Assembly (NCBI RefSeq): GCF_019285735.1
Contig: NZ_CP079107.1
Span: forward strand, 1,116,001 to 1,180,000
From: Paeniglutamicibacter sp. Y32M11
GTDB lineage: Bacteria > Actinomycetota > Actinomycetes > Actinomycetales > Micrococcaceae
DNA length: 64,000 nt
Reading direction: 5' to 3'
Under the pieces are notes generated by a model. The model worked only from the letters and a program-made list of their open reading frames with translations, was not told the origin of the DNA and did no database searches. How positions within the stretch are numbered: position 1 is the first letter of the stretch; each line of letters opens with the position of its first letter. Shown here piece by piece: positions 45,533-55,168 of the stretch. The position numbers were made by a program, and so were the translations under genes.

Positions 45533-46969
45533 ATGCGTAAGACGTCGGAACGTGGCCCCCACAAGGCCGTAGGTGAGCGCGTCATGATCCTCTCCGCGGG
45601 GGTGGGATCCGGACACAACAGCGCCGCGGCGGCGGTGGAGCAGGCGTGTTCCGTGCGCACCGACGTCAACGAGGTGCAGGTGCTGGACGTGCTCCAGGTC
45701 AGTAGCGCGCTCTACCGTGACGTGTTGGCGAAAGGGTACTTCGCCTTAGTCGAGGACCTGCCATGGCTGATCGAGTGGGGTTATGACGCCAGCGACCCGC
45801 CCTTTAGGCGCCGTGGACCGCTGGACCCGTGGACAGGCATCAACGCACTTCCGGTCATCCGTGCGATCAAGCGATTCCGACCGACGGCGATCGTGTGTAC
45901 ACACTTCCTGCCGGCCCAGTTGCTTGCGACCTTACTCCTGCGTGGTGTGATCGACGCGAAGACCGCCGTGGTCACGACCGACTATGACTTCCAGGGCTTG
46001 TGGCTGACCAGTGCGTTCCACCAACTCTTTGTCGCCAGGGAGGAGGGGCGAATCGAGCTGACGGCGTTCGGCCTACCTACCGACCGCATCACCGCAACGG
46101 GAATCCCCATCGCGACCGAGCCGAACCTTCCGGCCACGCGGGAAGGCGGCGGGCCGCCGATGCTGCTGATCTCCGCCGGCGCCAAGGGCGGCGACTACGC
46201 CGAGGCCGTGGTGCGTCAGACGCTGCATATGCGCTCCGCCTTCACAGCCACGATCGTGTGCGGACACGATGAGGAACTGCGGCGGCGTATTGAGGCGCTG
46301 GTGGCGCCGGTGGCAGATCGCTACCAGGTGCTCGGATTCACCACACAGATGCCGCAACTGATGCGCAGCGCCGATCTATTTGTGGGCAAGCCCGGCGGGT
46401 TGACTGCCTCGGAGTGCATGGCCGCGGGGTTGCCCATGGTGCTGGTGAATCCGATCCCGGGACAGGAAATTCGCAACGGTGACTACCTGCTGGAGCAGGG
46501 GGCTGCAGTGCATTGTAATTCTGCCGCCACGATCGGCTGGAAAATCGATTCGGTGCTGCGCGAACCGGGCCGCCTTGAACGAATGAAGGCGGCGGCGCAC
46601 AAGACCGGCCGTCCCGAAGCTGCGGCGGACGTGCTTAGTGGTCTGCTGGATGGGCCATCGCGTCCGCTGGTGGTGTCCCGTGCGGCGCAGAAGACGATCC
46701 TGGCAGCGAGCGGGGATCGTGTCGTGGCGACCGACCTGCGCGGACCCTCCTCGCTGGTCCGCCTCAATGAGGAGGCGACGGGCAGCACCGTGGCCCTGCT
46801 GCGGGCAGATGAGCTGGTGGTGCTGCGCAAGCGGTATGGGACCGAGACCGGGGACCTGGTCCTGCGCCGTGATCAAGCGTCCATAACGTTGAAGTGGGAG
46901 GAACGGCGGTTAATCCGTGCCATGCTCCGCGGCGAGGACGAGCTGCCGGTGCGTATTGAGGTGCCCTAG
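45533..46969 (+). CDS. Glycosyltransferase, MGDG-synthase/MurG-like, with C-terminal extension
   Basis: A 478-residue GT28/GT-B glycosyltransferase. The N-terminal MILSAGVGSGHNSAAAAVEQA (from about residue 18) and the acceptor domain match monogalactosyldiacylglycerol synthase and diglucosyldiacylglycerol synthase families; the donor domain has the FVGKPGGLTASECMAAGLPMVLVNPIPGQE motif. It probably glycosylates a membrane lipid. The last 90-95 residues (from about PSRPLVVSRAAQ) lie outside the catalytic fold and end in an acidic/basic mix. No clear Shine-Dalgarno precedes ATG 45533; a start at residue 18 is possible. Confidence 0.85.
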   Translation: MRKTSERGPHKAVGERVMILSAGVGSGHNSAAAAVEQACSVRTDVNEVQVLDVLQVSSALYRDVLAKGYFALVEDLPWLIEWGYDASDPPFRRRGPLDPWTGINALPVIRAIKRFRPTAIVCTHFLPAQLLATLLLRGVIDAKTAVVTTDYDFQGLWLTSAFHQLFVAREEGRIELTAFGLPTDRITATGIPIATEPNLPATREGGGPPMLLISAGAKGGDYAEAVVRQTLHMRSAFTATIVCGHDEELRRRIEALVAPVADRYQVLGFTTQMPQLMRSADLFVGKPGGLTASECMAAGLPMVLVNPIPGQEIRNGDYLLEQGAAVHCNSAATIGWKIDSVLREPGRLERMKAAAHKTGRPEAAADVLSGLLDGPSRPLVVSRAAQKTILAASGDRVVATDLRGPSSLVRLNEEATGSTVALLRADELVVLRKRYGTETGDLVLRRDQASITLKWEERRLIRAMLRGEDELPVRIEVP

Positions 46970-47048
46970 GCACCGATTCGCACTCTGCCTCAGTGAGCGG
47001 GACGCGACCCACCCTGGCCTCGAGCCCACGGAGTGCTCTAGGTGCCTT

Positions 47049-49283
47049 TTAGCCGTCTATACCCGCTGCACGGTGTAACGGAACAGCGCCCGCCCAGCTG
47101 GCGGGGCTGTGCTGGGCAGCAAGCAGGGCCCATTCACCCGCGCGCGGGGACCACTGCCGGGTTACCGGATCACGCTGCAGCGTGGGCCCCGCATCCAGAG
47201 AGACTCGGATGCTCTTCTCTTCCCCGGCCTGCAGCGTCACCTTGGCAAAGCCCAGCAGCTGCGCCACCGGCCTAAGCAGCGAGATATCCGCTGCGTAGAG
47301 CTGCACGACACTCGAGCCCGCGCGCTCGCCGGTGTTTCTCACCAGCACCTGAGCGCTGCCCCCGGTCTCGTCGAAGCTGTGCTCCAGCAGCAGGTGTTCG
47401 ATCGTGGTGTAGCCCAGACCGAACCCGAACGGGAACGCGGCGGTGTCTCCAGCAGCGTCCAGCCGGCGTTGTCCCCAGCTGTTGTCGTAGGTGACGGCCT
47501 TCGCCGCGGGATCAAACGGTGGCAGCTGCCCGGCGTTCGTGGGCAGCACAAAGGGTAGGCGTCCGCCGGGTTCCGCGGTCCCGGTGAGTACGCTGGCCAG
47601 GGCGCGTCCGCCCTCCATGCCGCCGTACCAGGCCAGGAGGAGTGCCGGAACACTTTCGTCCCACCCATGGGTCAGGATCGTGCTGCCGCCGATCAACACC
47701 ACGACGGTTCGCGAGTTGGCGGCGGTGACAGCGCGGATCAGGCGCTCGTCGCTGGCGTGCAGATCGAGGGATGTGCGATCGCCACCGTGGACAAAGTGCG
47801 AAGCCACGTGGGCCAGCGCGACGAACATCCGTCGCAGCGGACCGGCATTAAAGGCCCGTCCCAGCACGCCCACCTCGACGCCGCCGGTGACCACCGACTC
47901 GCCCTCATCGTGCTGATCCAGCCCGACGATCAGGATCGCCGTGTCAGCACCGGCGGCCGCCGCGGCCGCGGCAGAAACGTTCTGGCCGGAGGCGGTGGTG
48001 AACCGCACCCCGGGTAACGCTTCGCGCAGGCCCTGCAGCGGCGAGATCGTGGAGGGTGGGCTAACGCGTGAGGAGCCGTTATCTCCAAGGTTCGCGTGCG
48101 TCGCGAGCCGCCCGATCACCGCTAGGTGGTTGATGGTGGGGGCCAATGGCAACAGCGGTGCCGCACCGATGTGCTCATTTTTGAGCAGCACGATCGACTC
48201 CGTGGCGACCTGACGGGCCAGCGCCCGATGTGCCGGGGAAGCGATGACGCTTTCGCTGGGCTTGGCCGCCTCGAGGGTTGCGGCATGGCGCACGCTGGTG
48301 CTCAAGATACGGCGTGCGGAGCGCTCGACCGTCGCCCGGTCCAGCTCACCGCTGCGCAGTGCGCCCGGCAACGCGCGGGCGCGCAGCAGTCGCAACGGCA
48401 TCTCGATATCCATCCCCGCCTCGAGGCTGAGTACCGCATCATGGGTACCGAAGACCCAGTCGCTGGTCACAAACCCAGTGAAGCCCCATTCGTCTCGTAA
48501 TACCTCGGTGAGCAGGGCGCGATTGACGTCCATGTACTCGCCGCGCACCTTGTTGTAGGCGCTCATTACCGAGTCGGCGCCGGCGTCGATGACGGCCTTG
48601 AAGTGCGGCAAGTACACCTCGTGCAGGGCGTGTTCGTCGACAGACACGTCGACTTCGAAGCGCTCGTTTTCCATCGAGTTCAGCGCGAAGTGTTTCACGC
48701 ACGCCATCACATGTACCCGTACTCCGCGGGTCAGGGCCGCGCCCATTCTGCCGGTGAGCACCGGATCCTCCCCGTAACACTCCTGCGCGCGGCCCCACGC
48801 GGGGTGGCGCAGTAAGTTGACACAGATGGATGCGGAGTAGTTTGCGCCCCGCGCTCTGGTTTCCAGGCCGATCACCTGGCCAACACGCTCCTCCAGCAAT
48901 GGATCCCAGGTGGCTGCCCGCGCCATCGCCGCGGGGAAGGCGGTGGAATCACCGATCACCACGCCGCGAGTACCATCGCTGAATCGGATTCCCGGGATGC
49001 CCAGGCGAGGAACGGCCCCGGCGACAAACGGACGTCGGCCGTGCAAAAGCGGGATGATCGGCATCAGCCGTCTGGGGGAGTCGCCATCGAGCAGTCCGAG
49101 GAGTTCTCGATCGGTCATCCTGTCGATCAGCTGGCCTGCGGCCGCATCCGCATCGAGTTCGCCCGCCCGCACCGCCCGGACTGCCTCGTCATAGGAGCCT
49201 GCGTCATTACCTAGAGTGGGGCGCGGACCGCCGCCCCACCACTTCTGCGCTCGTGCGACTTGAGGCCCCGCCATCTTGTCCAT
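47049..49283 (-). CDS. Glycoside hydrolase family 3 beta-glycosidase
   Basis: A 744-residue cytosolic GH3 enzyme (no signal peptide), probably a beta-glucosidase. The catalytic nucleophile is D275 in FVTSDWVFG; GVVIGDSTAFP, NLLRHPAWGRAQECYGEDPVLTG and CVKHFALNSMEN are family landmarks. The C-terminal alpha/beta sandwich and a fibronectin III-like domain (RLPFVLPTNAGQ; FPFGFGLGYTTIEH; GERAGSSVVQLYA) are present. It converges on the glycosyltransferase gene. The start (ATG 49283 or 49274) lacks a clear ribosome-binding site. Confidence 0.9.
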   Translation of the reverse strand: MDKMAGPQVARAQKWWGGGPRPTLGNDAGSYDEAVRAVRAGELDADAAAGQLIDRMTDRELLGLLDGDSPRRLMPIIPLLHGRRPFVAGAVPRLGIPGIRFSDGTRGVVIGDSTAFPAAMARAATWDPLLEERVGQVIGLETRARGANYSASICVNLLRHPAWGRAQECYGEDPVLTGRMGAALTRGVRVHVMACVKHFALNSMENERFEVDVSVDEHALHEVYLPHFKAVIDAGADSVMSAYNKVRGEYMDVNRALLTEVLRDEWGFTGFVTSDWVFGTHDAVLSLEAGMDIEMPLRLLRARALPGALRSGELDRATVERSARRILSTSVRHAATLEAAKPSESVIASPAHRALARQVATESIVLLKNEHIGAAPLLPLAPTINHLAVIGRLATHANLGDNGSSRVSPPSTISPLQGLREALPGVRFTTASGQNVSAAAAAAAGADTAILIVGLDQHDEGESVVTGGVEVGVLGRAFNAGPLRRMFVALAHVASHFVHGGDRTSLDLHASDERLIRAVTAANSRTVVVLIGGSTILTHGWDESVPALLLAWYGGMEGGRALASVLTGTAEPGGRLPFVLPTNAGQLPPFDPAAKAVTYDNSWGQRRLDAAGDTAAFPFGFGLGYTTIEHLLLEHSFDETGGSAQVLVRNTGERAGSSVVQLYAADISLLRPVAQLLGFAKVTLQAGEEKSIRVSLDAGPTLQRDPVTRQWSPRAGEWALLAAQHSPASWAGAVPLHRAAGIDG

Positions 49284-49912
49284 GCACTAAAGTCTGCACT
49301 CTGTCGGCCCCATTCGGTGCGTAGCAACCGATCGTGAATTCTAGGGACCCACCGAATCGCTCGACGCGGGCGGCGACAGTCCCGTCCAACCAAGGAAGGA
49401 TGCTACCCGTGGGCGCAGTGATTCGGGGGTGGAGAATCCATCCAAGCCGGTGATGGTGTTGCGACGTATTGTCGGATGGACCAAGTGCAGCACCGGCAAT
49501 GGGAGTGGTGTGGCGAAGCGTGGTGGGCACTATTAGCATTTTGGCCACGTTGAAGGGGAGCATTCGCACCGTGTTCGACCCCGGGATTTCAGTCGTGTTG
49601 CTCACGTTTAGAGTGCCGTCGCGGGGGAGTCCCAAACCAAAATCATCCAGTTGGAACTGGCCCTGGTGGTGCAGCCCAATGATTGCGGCATCTGCCCCGG
49701 GTCCTAGTCACCATGAAAAGGGCCGTCAAGATCTATGGATGCTAGCTCTTAAATTAGAGGCGCACAGAAGCCGCAGAGGGTTGTCGGGACCCGAGAGTTT
49801 GTCTGATGCATGGACAGATAACGGAATTGTAACTTTTAGTTGTACCTCGTAGGGTTTAGATTCTGGTTGCACTTGGGCAACCCAATCCCGATCCGGTTCG
49901 CACAACCCTACC
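49284..49912. other. Intergenic region between the GH3 gene and the riboswitch
   Basis: About 630 bases. A minus-strand frame (49207-49635) runs into the GH3 gene but has no recognisable motif. The plus-strand end (about 49830-49870, TTGTAAC and TAGGGTTTAGAT) is a likely promoter for the riboswitch transcript. Confidence 0.35.
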
Positions 49913-50072
49913 GGCGGATCGCAGGTCAAGAATTACCGGTAGGGGCGGAGGACCCATTCAACCGTTCCAGGTCGTAGACCTTGGAACTCGGGGTGAAGCG
50001 GAGTCCGCCTTGGTGGGCTCGGCCGAGTTGATCTCATGACTCGAATCCGACAGCTAACTTCGCAGGCGACAC
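49913..50072 (+). ncRNA. ydaO-type c-di-AMP riboswitch
   Basis: The leader contains the ydaO-yuaA hallmarks in order: GGGGCGGAGGACCCATTC, then CTCGGGGTGAAGC, and finally ACTCGAATCCGACAGCTAAC followed by TTCGCAGGCG just before the coding region. These match the conserved GGGGUGAAU and CGAAUCCGUCAGCUAACCUCG elements. The riboswitch binds cyclic di-AMP and usually represses downstream cell-wall genes, here an M23 endopeptidase. Boundaries are approximate. No clear intrinsic terminator is seen, so control may be at translation. Confidence 0.8.
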
Positions 50073-50087
50073 ATGAGAGGTAATTAC

Positions 50088-51149
50088 TTGATTCAGCAGC
50101 ATAATTCCGGGCACCGCCGTGCGCCCAGCACCACTGACGCTTCGCCTGCCGATGGTTCACTAGAACAGATCTTGGACACCGGACTAAACGGCGAGAACAC
50201 ATCCAGTCGTTCCGGCCGACGCGCACTAGGTGCGAGCCAGACCTCCCTCGAGACCATCGAAACTTCACAGTATGGTGGCCGTCGCTTTGGGGCGGGACCG
50301 CGCTATGCTGCATCCCCGGAGGCAGCATCCATCGCCGCCACCGAAATCCATTCCGTAGCTACCGCGCAGCCAGCGTCGTTGGCAAAGTCGGCCGACGCCG
50401 GCAAGCTGAACACTGCTCCGAAGTCCGCACCCCGGGCTCAGCGCCCTCGATTCGGCTTGGTCTACAAGCTCGCCGCTGTCGCCGCGGTGGCCGGCCTGGC
50501 CTTCGCCGCCGCCCCCGCCCCGGAAACCGAGGAAGCTGTCGCTGAGCCCCAGCGCGTAGCCCATACATCCGTCGCAGATGTCAGCGCCCCGGCCAAGGAC
50601 AAACTGTCGGTCGACCGCGCCTCGGTGACCAGCAAGTTTGTCGAAGTTAAGAAAGAGGCACCGGCGCCCGTCACGACCGCCGCCGAGAAGGTCACCGTCA
50701 AGGACGACTCCTCGGCAACAACAACGACAGCTGCCGGTAGCGAGATCACCAAAACCCCAGCTGCTGGAGAACTGGCCCAGCCGGTGGACAGCATTCGGCT
50801 GACCTCGCGCTTCGGATACCGCAAGAACCCAACCGCGGCCGGCTACATGAACCACAACGGTCTGGACTACGCCGTTCCCCTGGGAACGCCCGTTAAGGCC
50901 AGCGCCGCCGGCACCGTTGTGCAGGCCGAATGGGCCGGGCACTCCGGATACCGCGTGGAAATCGACCACGGCAATGGCTTGCACACCAGCTACAACCACA
51001 ACTCGTCCTTGAAAGTCTCCGTGGGACAAAAGGTCAACGTCGGCGACGTCGTTTCGCTTTCCGGTAGCACTGGCAACTCGACAGGTCCCCACCTGCACCT
51101 CGAGGTCATTGTTAATGGTCAGTGGGTCAACCCCGAGAGCTGGCTCTAA
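50088..51149 (+). CDS. M23 family peptidoglycan endopeptidase
   Basis: A 353-residue membrane-anchored LytM-type zinc endopeptidase. A long hydrophilic, presumably cytoplasmic, N-terminus precedes one helix (about residues 122-142), a Pro/Ala/Thr/Lys-rich wall-spanning linker and a C-terminal M23 domain. Zinc ligands are visible as NHNGLDY (H256, D260) and HLHLEV (H337). The TTG at 50088 is preferred because GAGAGG lies 7 bases upstream; ATG 50073 would add five residues and lies closer to the riboswitch end. Control by c-di-AMP is expected from the leader. Confidence 0.88.
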   Translation: MIQQHNSGHRRAPSTTDASPADGSLEQILDTGLNGENTSSRSGRRALGASQTSLETIETSQYGGRRFGAGPRYAASPEAASIAATEIHSVATAQPASLAKSADAGKLNTAPKSAPRAQRPRFGLVYKLAAVAAVAGLAFAAAPAPETEEAVAEPQRVAHTSVADVSAPAKDKLSVDRASVTSKFVEVKKEAPAPVTTAAEKVTVKDDSSATTTTAAGSEITKTPAAGELAQPVDSIRLTSRFGYRKNPTAAGYMNHNGLDYAVPLGTPVKASAAGTVVQAEWAGHSGYRVEIDHGNGLHTSYNHNSSLKVSVGQKVNVGDVVSLSGSTGNSTGPHLHLEVIVNGQWVNPESWL

Positions 51150-51168
51150 CCTCAACGCCTCTCACCTC

Positions 51169-51204
51169 AAAAGTCACCGTTCCGAGCTCGGAACGGTGAC
51201 TTTT
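51169..51204. terminator. Terminator after the M23 gene
   Basis: AAAAGTCACCGTTCCGAG and its exact complement CTCGGAACGGTGACTTTT form a perfect 36-base palindrome ending in TTTT. Confidence 0.85.
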
Positions 51205-51280
51205 GTCGTAGCTGAATAAAAGTCGGTCCCTAGTGCAGCGCACGCGGAAGTTCCCGCGCGGCAGAACCACCTATTCTCTA

Positions 51281-51579
51281 TGTCGCGGGCTGTTCGGTTT
51301 TACGAGCGAGTGCTTGCGGCCATAGGAAGGGAAGAATCCTAGATTTCCCCGTGTGGCAGCGCCACGCGTTCGTCAGACGAGGAGCAGCCGGAGAGGCCTA
51401 TGGCCACCACCGCGACGATGGCGATGTATTCCAGTAAAAGGTCCCAGCCGGTGAACCAGGCAATGATCTCCCCGATAGCCACGTATCCATAGGTGTAGGC
51501 GGATCCGGCCCGGGGGATCATCTCGGCAAAGTCGTCGAAGGACAGGGCCGCCGCCGAAGATGTCGCCGACGCCAGCATC
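51281..51579 (-). pseudogene. Remnant of an APC amino acid permease
   Basis: Two separated pieces of an APC permease remain in the order expected on the minus strand. Bases about 51390-51579 encode LSFDDFAEMIPRAGSAYTYG through LLLEYIAIVAVVAIGLSG, equal to residues about 82-145 of the intact permease at 26.6-28.1 kb. Bases 51281-51330 encode YGRKHSLVKPNSPRH, equal to that protein's C-terminus. About 300 central residues and the N-terminus are deleted. By eye roughly four of five bases match the intact copy, so it is a paralogue and not a fresh duplication. Confidence 0.85.
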
Positions 51580-51644
51580 TCAGCTCGACGACTTGAACCC
51601 GTCCTATTGGTGAGCGGTCATGGCGGTTTCCGACGCGGCCCGGA

Positions 51645-52304
51645 TTAGACGGCGTCGGTGGGGGCGGCCCGGCGATCGATTTCGGCGGTGAGTGCGTCGA
51701 TTCGCTCGATGGCGGTGTTGAGATCGCCGACCATCGCCCAGAGGGCGGGATGTTCCGCGCGGATCTGCTTCATGGTGCTGCCGCCGGAGGTTAGCGAGGC
51801 GAGGTCGAAACTGACGTTGGTGCGCGCACCGCCCACCGTTGCCCGCAGGGCGCCGAACGCGACAACGACATCGGCAATAAGTGCCGGGTTGCCGTTGGTC
51901 GCGAGCCACGCCAGGTCTTCGACGGCGTCCATGGCTCGTTTGCCGAGCACTGCGGATGCCTTGGCAGCATTCAGTGATGCCCGGGATATGGCCGCTTCCC
52001 GTTCCGGTCCGGCTTCTAGGCGAAATGCGGCGCCAAAGGCGCGGGAGGCAGATGCATCCCGATCGGCCAATTCAAGAGCGTCATTCCGCAGGGACCGGGC
52101 TCGTTCCCGAATGCGGTCCAGTGCCCCGCGCTCGTGCCCTTCGGCTTCGGTGTAGCCGGCCACCATGGAAGTCAGCGCAGCGCCAATGGATAGCATCAGC
52201 CCCGCCCCGCCGCCCCCACCGGGGGAGCCAGTGGACTGCGCCAACGCCCGCGTCCAGTCCTCAACCGTTGATTCTTGGGTGGTGACTTCGTCGCTGTTCT
52301 CCAT
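51645..52304 (-). CDS. Cyclodeaminase/cyclohydrolase (FTCD_C) family protein
   Basis: A 219-residue helical protein of the formiminotetrahydrofolate cyclodeaminase / methenyl-THF cyclohydrolase family. The N-terminal LAQSTGSPGGGGGAGLMLSIGAALTSMVAGYT matches the family Gly-rich motif; the pattern of long amphipathic helices (ASASRAFGAAFRLE; AVEDLAWLATNGNPALIADVVVA) follows. The precise activity is uncertain, since no other folate or histidine utilisation gene is nearby. The ATG at 52304 is preferred over 52343. Confidence 0.82.
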   Translation of the reverse strand: MENSDEVTTQESTVEDWTRALAQSTGSPGGGGGAGLMLSIGAALTSMVAGYTEAEGHERGALDRIRERARSLRNDALELADRDASASRAFGAAFRLEAGPEREAAISRASLNAAKASAVLGKRAMDAVEDLAWLATNGNPALIADVVVAFGALRATVGGARTNVSFDLASLTSGGSTMKQIRAEHPALWAMVGDLNTAIERIDALTAEIDRRAAPTDAV

Positions 52305-52849
52305 GTCACCAAGTCTGCCCAAAAGTTTGTGCTGCCGCATCATGGGGCGCCGTTGGGGGATTGCCTGCCCACGTCACCGAACGTACATTGCCGTTCTCAT
52401 CCTGGTTCCGGCCGCGGCACCAATCTCAATCGTCCAATGTCGATCGTCGGGCGTCTGCCCTTCGGTGCCAGATGCGCGAGGGCGAAGAACAATGCTGCCG
52501 GGACAAATGGATCCCGTGTCCCACGGAGGACCATCCCGGGGCTCTACTTGTCAAGGATTCCGCTCTCAAGGTGATTCGACAGCATCCTCGGAACTTAGGG
52601 CTGGTCTGCGGGTGCCGTGTTGTCGGAACCGTCGCTGTGTCGCGAGAGTTCTAGGCGCAAGGCCGTGTTTTCCGCCTCCGGAACCGTACTGGCGGTCGTT
52701 GATCGCCTTCCGGACCTAAGCCCAAAAAATTCTCTTGCACCAGACTGTCTCCGGTGCTATAAAAAATCTATTCTCACCGCTATAGATTCCGGAGCGGATC
52801 CATCACCCAAAACGGCATCAAATGAAACCACCCCAGGAGGTGTTTTTAG
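52305..52849. other. Intergenic region
   Basis: About 545 bases with no recognised gene. The last 100 bases are AT-rich (GCTATAAAAAATCTATTCTC near 52755) and probably hold the promoter of the next gene. Confidence 0.35.
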
Positions 52850-53221
52850 ATGAGCGCATGGCGTCGCTACGATTCGCCGCTACTGCCTGCCTTCCATGAA
52901 CGGTTCGAGAAACGTTGGGGCGAGGGCACCGCGCCTTTCTTGGATCCTGAAGTCCATGAACTGCCCATGCCGCGGGCCCAGTGGATCAACATTGACACGG
53001 GTGCCGCACTGGCAGTGGTGCCCGTATGGACCCACGACGAGAATCGCAGGTCCTTCGCGATGTTTTACCTGCCACCGGCCGGCGACATTTGGCTGCTGCG
53101 CCCGGGTATCCCTGATTACCTTGAATCGGAGAACCTGAGACGCACTACCTTGCGCAACGACGCCTTCAAGAAAGCTCTCGACCACGCCAAGGCCTTCATC
53201 GAAGGGTCCGGAAATCTCTGA
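52850..53221 (+). CDS. Small soluble protein of unknown function
   Basis: A 123-residue soluble protein with central hydrophobic strands (GAALAVVPVWTHDENRRSFAMFYLP, DIWLLRPGIPDYL) and a C-terminal helix. No domain was recognised. The ATG at 52850 is preceded by a perfect AGGAGG, which makes it a well supported gene. Confidence 0.65.
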   Translation: MSAWRRYDSPLLPAFHERFEKRWGEGTAPFLDPEVHELPMPRAQWINIDTGAALAVVPVWTHDENRRSFAMFYLPPAGDIWLLRPGIPDYLESENLRRTTLRNDAFKKALDHAKAFIEGSGNL

Positions 53222-53466
53222 ACGTCGATCCCGTGACCACCCGAAGCCACGCCGGATCCGGTCTGCCGTCCGGGTCTCGGCGTTCGCAAGAGGGCACTGA
53301 GCCTGTCCACGGGGCAGGGCTTGCTTTGGACCTCCGGACGGTGCCGTCCATCGCGCCCAATGCCTCCATGTTCTCGACCCATGTCCGTTGCACCCCGGCG
53401 AAATGTCCTGATGCCTGGTTACGTCATCCCGAACCGGCCGCACCTGCTCGAAGGTAGTCTTGAAGG

Positions 53467-54930
53467 ATGAGTGTCGACGCACAATCCACCGTCTCTTTGG
53501 ACGGCCAATTTGCCCGTGAACTTCCCGAGCTGGCCACCCCCTGGCAGGCAGAACCGGCTCCGGATCCGCGGCTGGTGGTGCTCAACGAGCCGCTGGCCGC
53601 CCAGCTGGGCTTTGACCCCGCGTCCCTGCGCAACGCAGAGGGACTGGGGCTGCTGATCGGTACCGCGCTACCGGATGGTGCCACTCCGGTGGCCCAAGGA
53701 TATGCAGGCCACCAGTTCGGCTCCTACTCGCCGCGTCTGGGTGATGGCCGGGCGCTGTTGCTCGGCGAGATTGCCGATGCGCAGGGTCGTCTTCGGGACC
53801 TGCACCTCAAGGGTTCCGGACGCACCCCGTTTGCCCGCCGCGGTGACGGCCTGGCCACCCTCGGCCCGATGCTGCGCGAATACGTCATCAGCGAGGCGAT
53901 GCACGCCTTGGACATTCCCACCACACGCTCGCTGGCCGTGGTGGCGACGGGACGGCAGGTTCGCCGTGAGACCATGCTTCCTGGGGCCGTGCTGACCCGG
54001 GTGGCCAGCAGCCATCTGCGGGTAGGCAGCTTCCAGTATGCGCGGGCCATGGACAATCAGGACCTGCTGCGTCGCCTGGCCGACCATGCGATCGCACGTC
54101 ACCATCCCGGTGCAGCGCAAGCACAGAACCCCTATCTCGCGCTCTTCGAATCGGTGGTCGCGGCCCAGGCATCTCTGCTGGCCCGGTGGATGCTGGTGGG
54201 TTTCATCCACGGTGTGATGAACACCGACAATATGACCATATCGGGGGAGGGTATCGACTACGGGCCGTGCGCCTTCATGGACGTTTTTGATCCGGCCACG
54301 GTCTACAGCTCGATCGACGAGGGCGGGCGCTATGCCTACGGCAACCAGCCCCTGGTGGCGCAGTGGAACCTCGCCCGTCTTGCGGAGGCACTGCTGCCCC
54401 TGTTCCACGAGGACCAGGAACAGGCCGTTGCCCTGGCACAGGAATCCCTCGGCGCTTTCCACAGCAAGTACAGCGCCGAGTGGTTGGCCGGAATGAAAAC
54501 CAAGCTCGGACTGGCCGGCAGTCTCGACGATGACGTAGCCACCTCCCTCACCGACGAACTGGTCACCCTCCTGCCAGAAGGCCGCGTCGACTACACGTCC
54601 TTCTTCCGGAGCTTGGGGACGGCCGCGCGTGTGGATGCCGAGCCTGCAAGCTTGATGTTCGCGAACCCGGCCGGTTTCGAGGCGTGGGTTCAGCGCTGGC
54701 GGGCACTGGATCCGGATGCAGAGCTGATGGACCGGACCAATCCCATCTACATCCCGCGGAACCACCTTGTCGAGGAGGCGCTCGCTGCTGCGGTCGACGG
54801 CGACTTGGAGCCGTTCTCGAAGCTTTTGGCTGCGGTCGGCGCACCTTTCGATGAGCGTCCCGGCTTCGAGCGGTATGCCGCCGCGGCCCCGGAAGACTTC
54901 GGCCCCTATCGGACCTTCTGCGGAACCTAA
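53467..54930 (+). CDS. selO: SelO (YdiU/UPF0061) family protein adenylyltransferase
   Basis: A 487-residue pseudokinase-fold enzyme that AMPylates proteins, linked to redox stress in E. coli. Conserved segments are [93 protein letters not shown] and the C-terminal FRTFCGT-like YRTFCGT with the redox-active cysteine. The ATG at 53467 follows GAAGG. Confidence 0.93.
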   Translation: MSVDAQSTVSLDGQFARELPELATPWQAEPAPDPRLVVLNEPLAAQLGFDPASLRNAEGLGLLIGTALPDGATPVAQGYAGHQFGSYSPRLGDGRALLLGEIADAQGRLRDLHLKGSGRTPFARRGDGLATLGPMLREYVISEAMHALDIPTTRSLAVVATGRQVRRETMLPGAVLTRVASSHLRVGSFQYARAMDNQDLLRRLADHAIARHHPGAAQAQNPYLALFESVVAAQASLLARWMLVGFIHGVMNTDNMTISGEGIDYGPCAFMDVFDPATVYSSIDEGGRYAYGNQPLVAQWNLARLAEALLPLFHEDQEQAVALAQESLGAFHSKYSAEWLAGMKTKLGLAGSLDDDVATSLTDELVTLLPEGRVDYTSFFRSLGTAARVDAEPASLMFANPAGFEAWVQRWRALDPDAELMDRTNPIYIPRNHLVEEALAAAVDGDLEPFSKLLAAVGAPFDERPGFERYAAAAPEDFGPYRTFCGT

Positions 54931-54989
54931 GCCTGTGTGCTGATCGCGGAGGATCTTATGCCGATCCTGGATCAGCTGCGGGGTGCGTG

Positions 54990-55012
54990 TATGCCGTTCC
55001 GGGAACGGCATA
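54990..55012. terminator. Short hairpin after selO
   Basis: TATGCCGTTCC and GGAACGGCATA are exact complements around a single base, giving about a 10-bp stem. No U-tract follows, so it could equally be an operator. Confidence 0.4.
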
Positions 55013-55168
55013 AGTGCTTGTCATGCGGGTGATAAATACGATTCGCTGACGAGTGCTGAGCTCGTAGCCCTGTGCAGTAACCTTCGTCGCACGACCAAGA
55101 ACCCCGGGATAAGATCGCTTCGGTGCGGAGCAAAGAATGGCTCCGGCAGCTAGGAGTGGGGGAACGTT

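Noticed and set aside
49207-49635. Minus-strand frame upstream of the GH3 gene (142 codons)
   Set aside because: It overlaps the GH3 start, has no Shine-Dalgarno and no motif. A decayed gene is possible but cannot be supported.
53668-55011. 447-codon minus-strand frame opposite selO
   Set aside because: It mirrors the selO codon pattern and has no recognisable domain or start signal.
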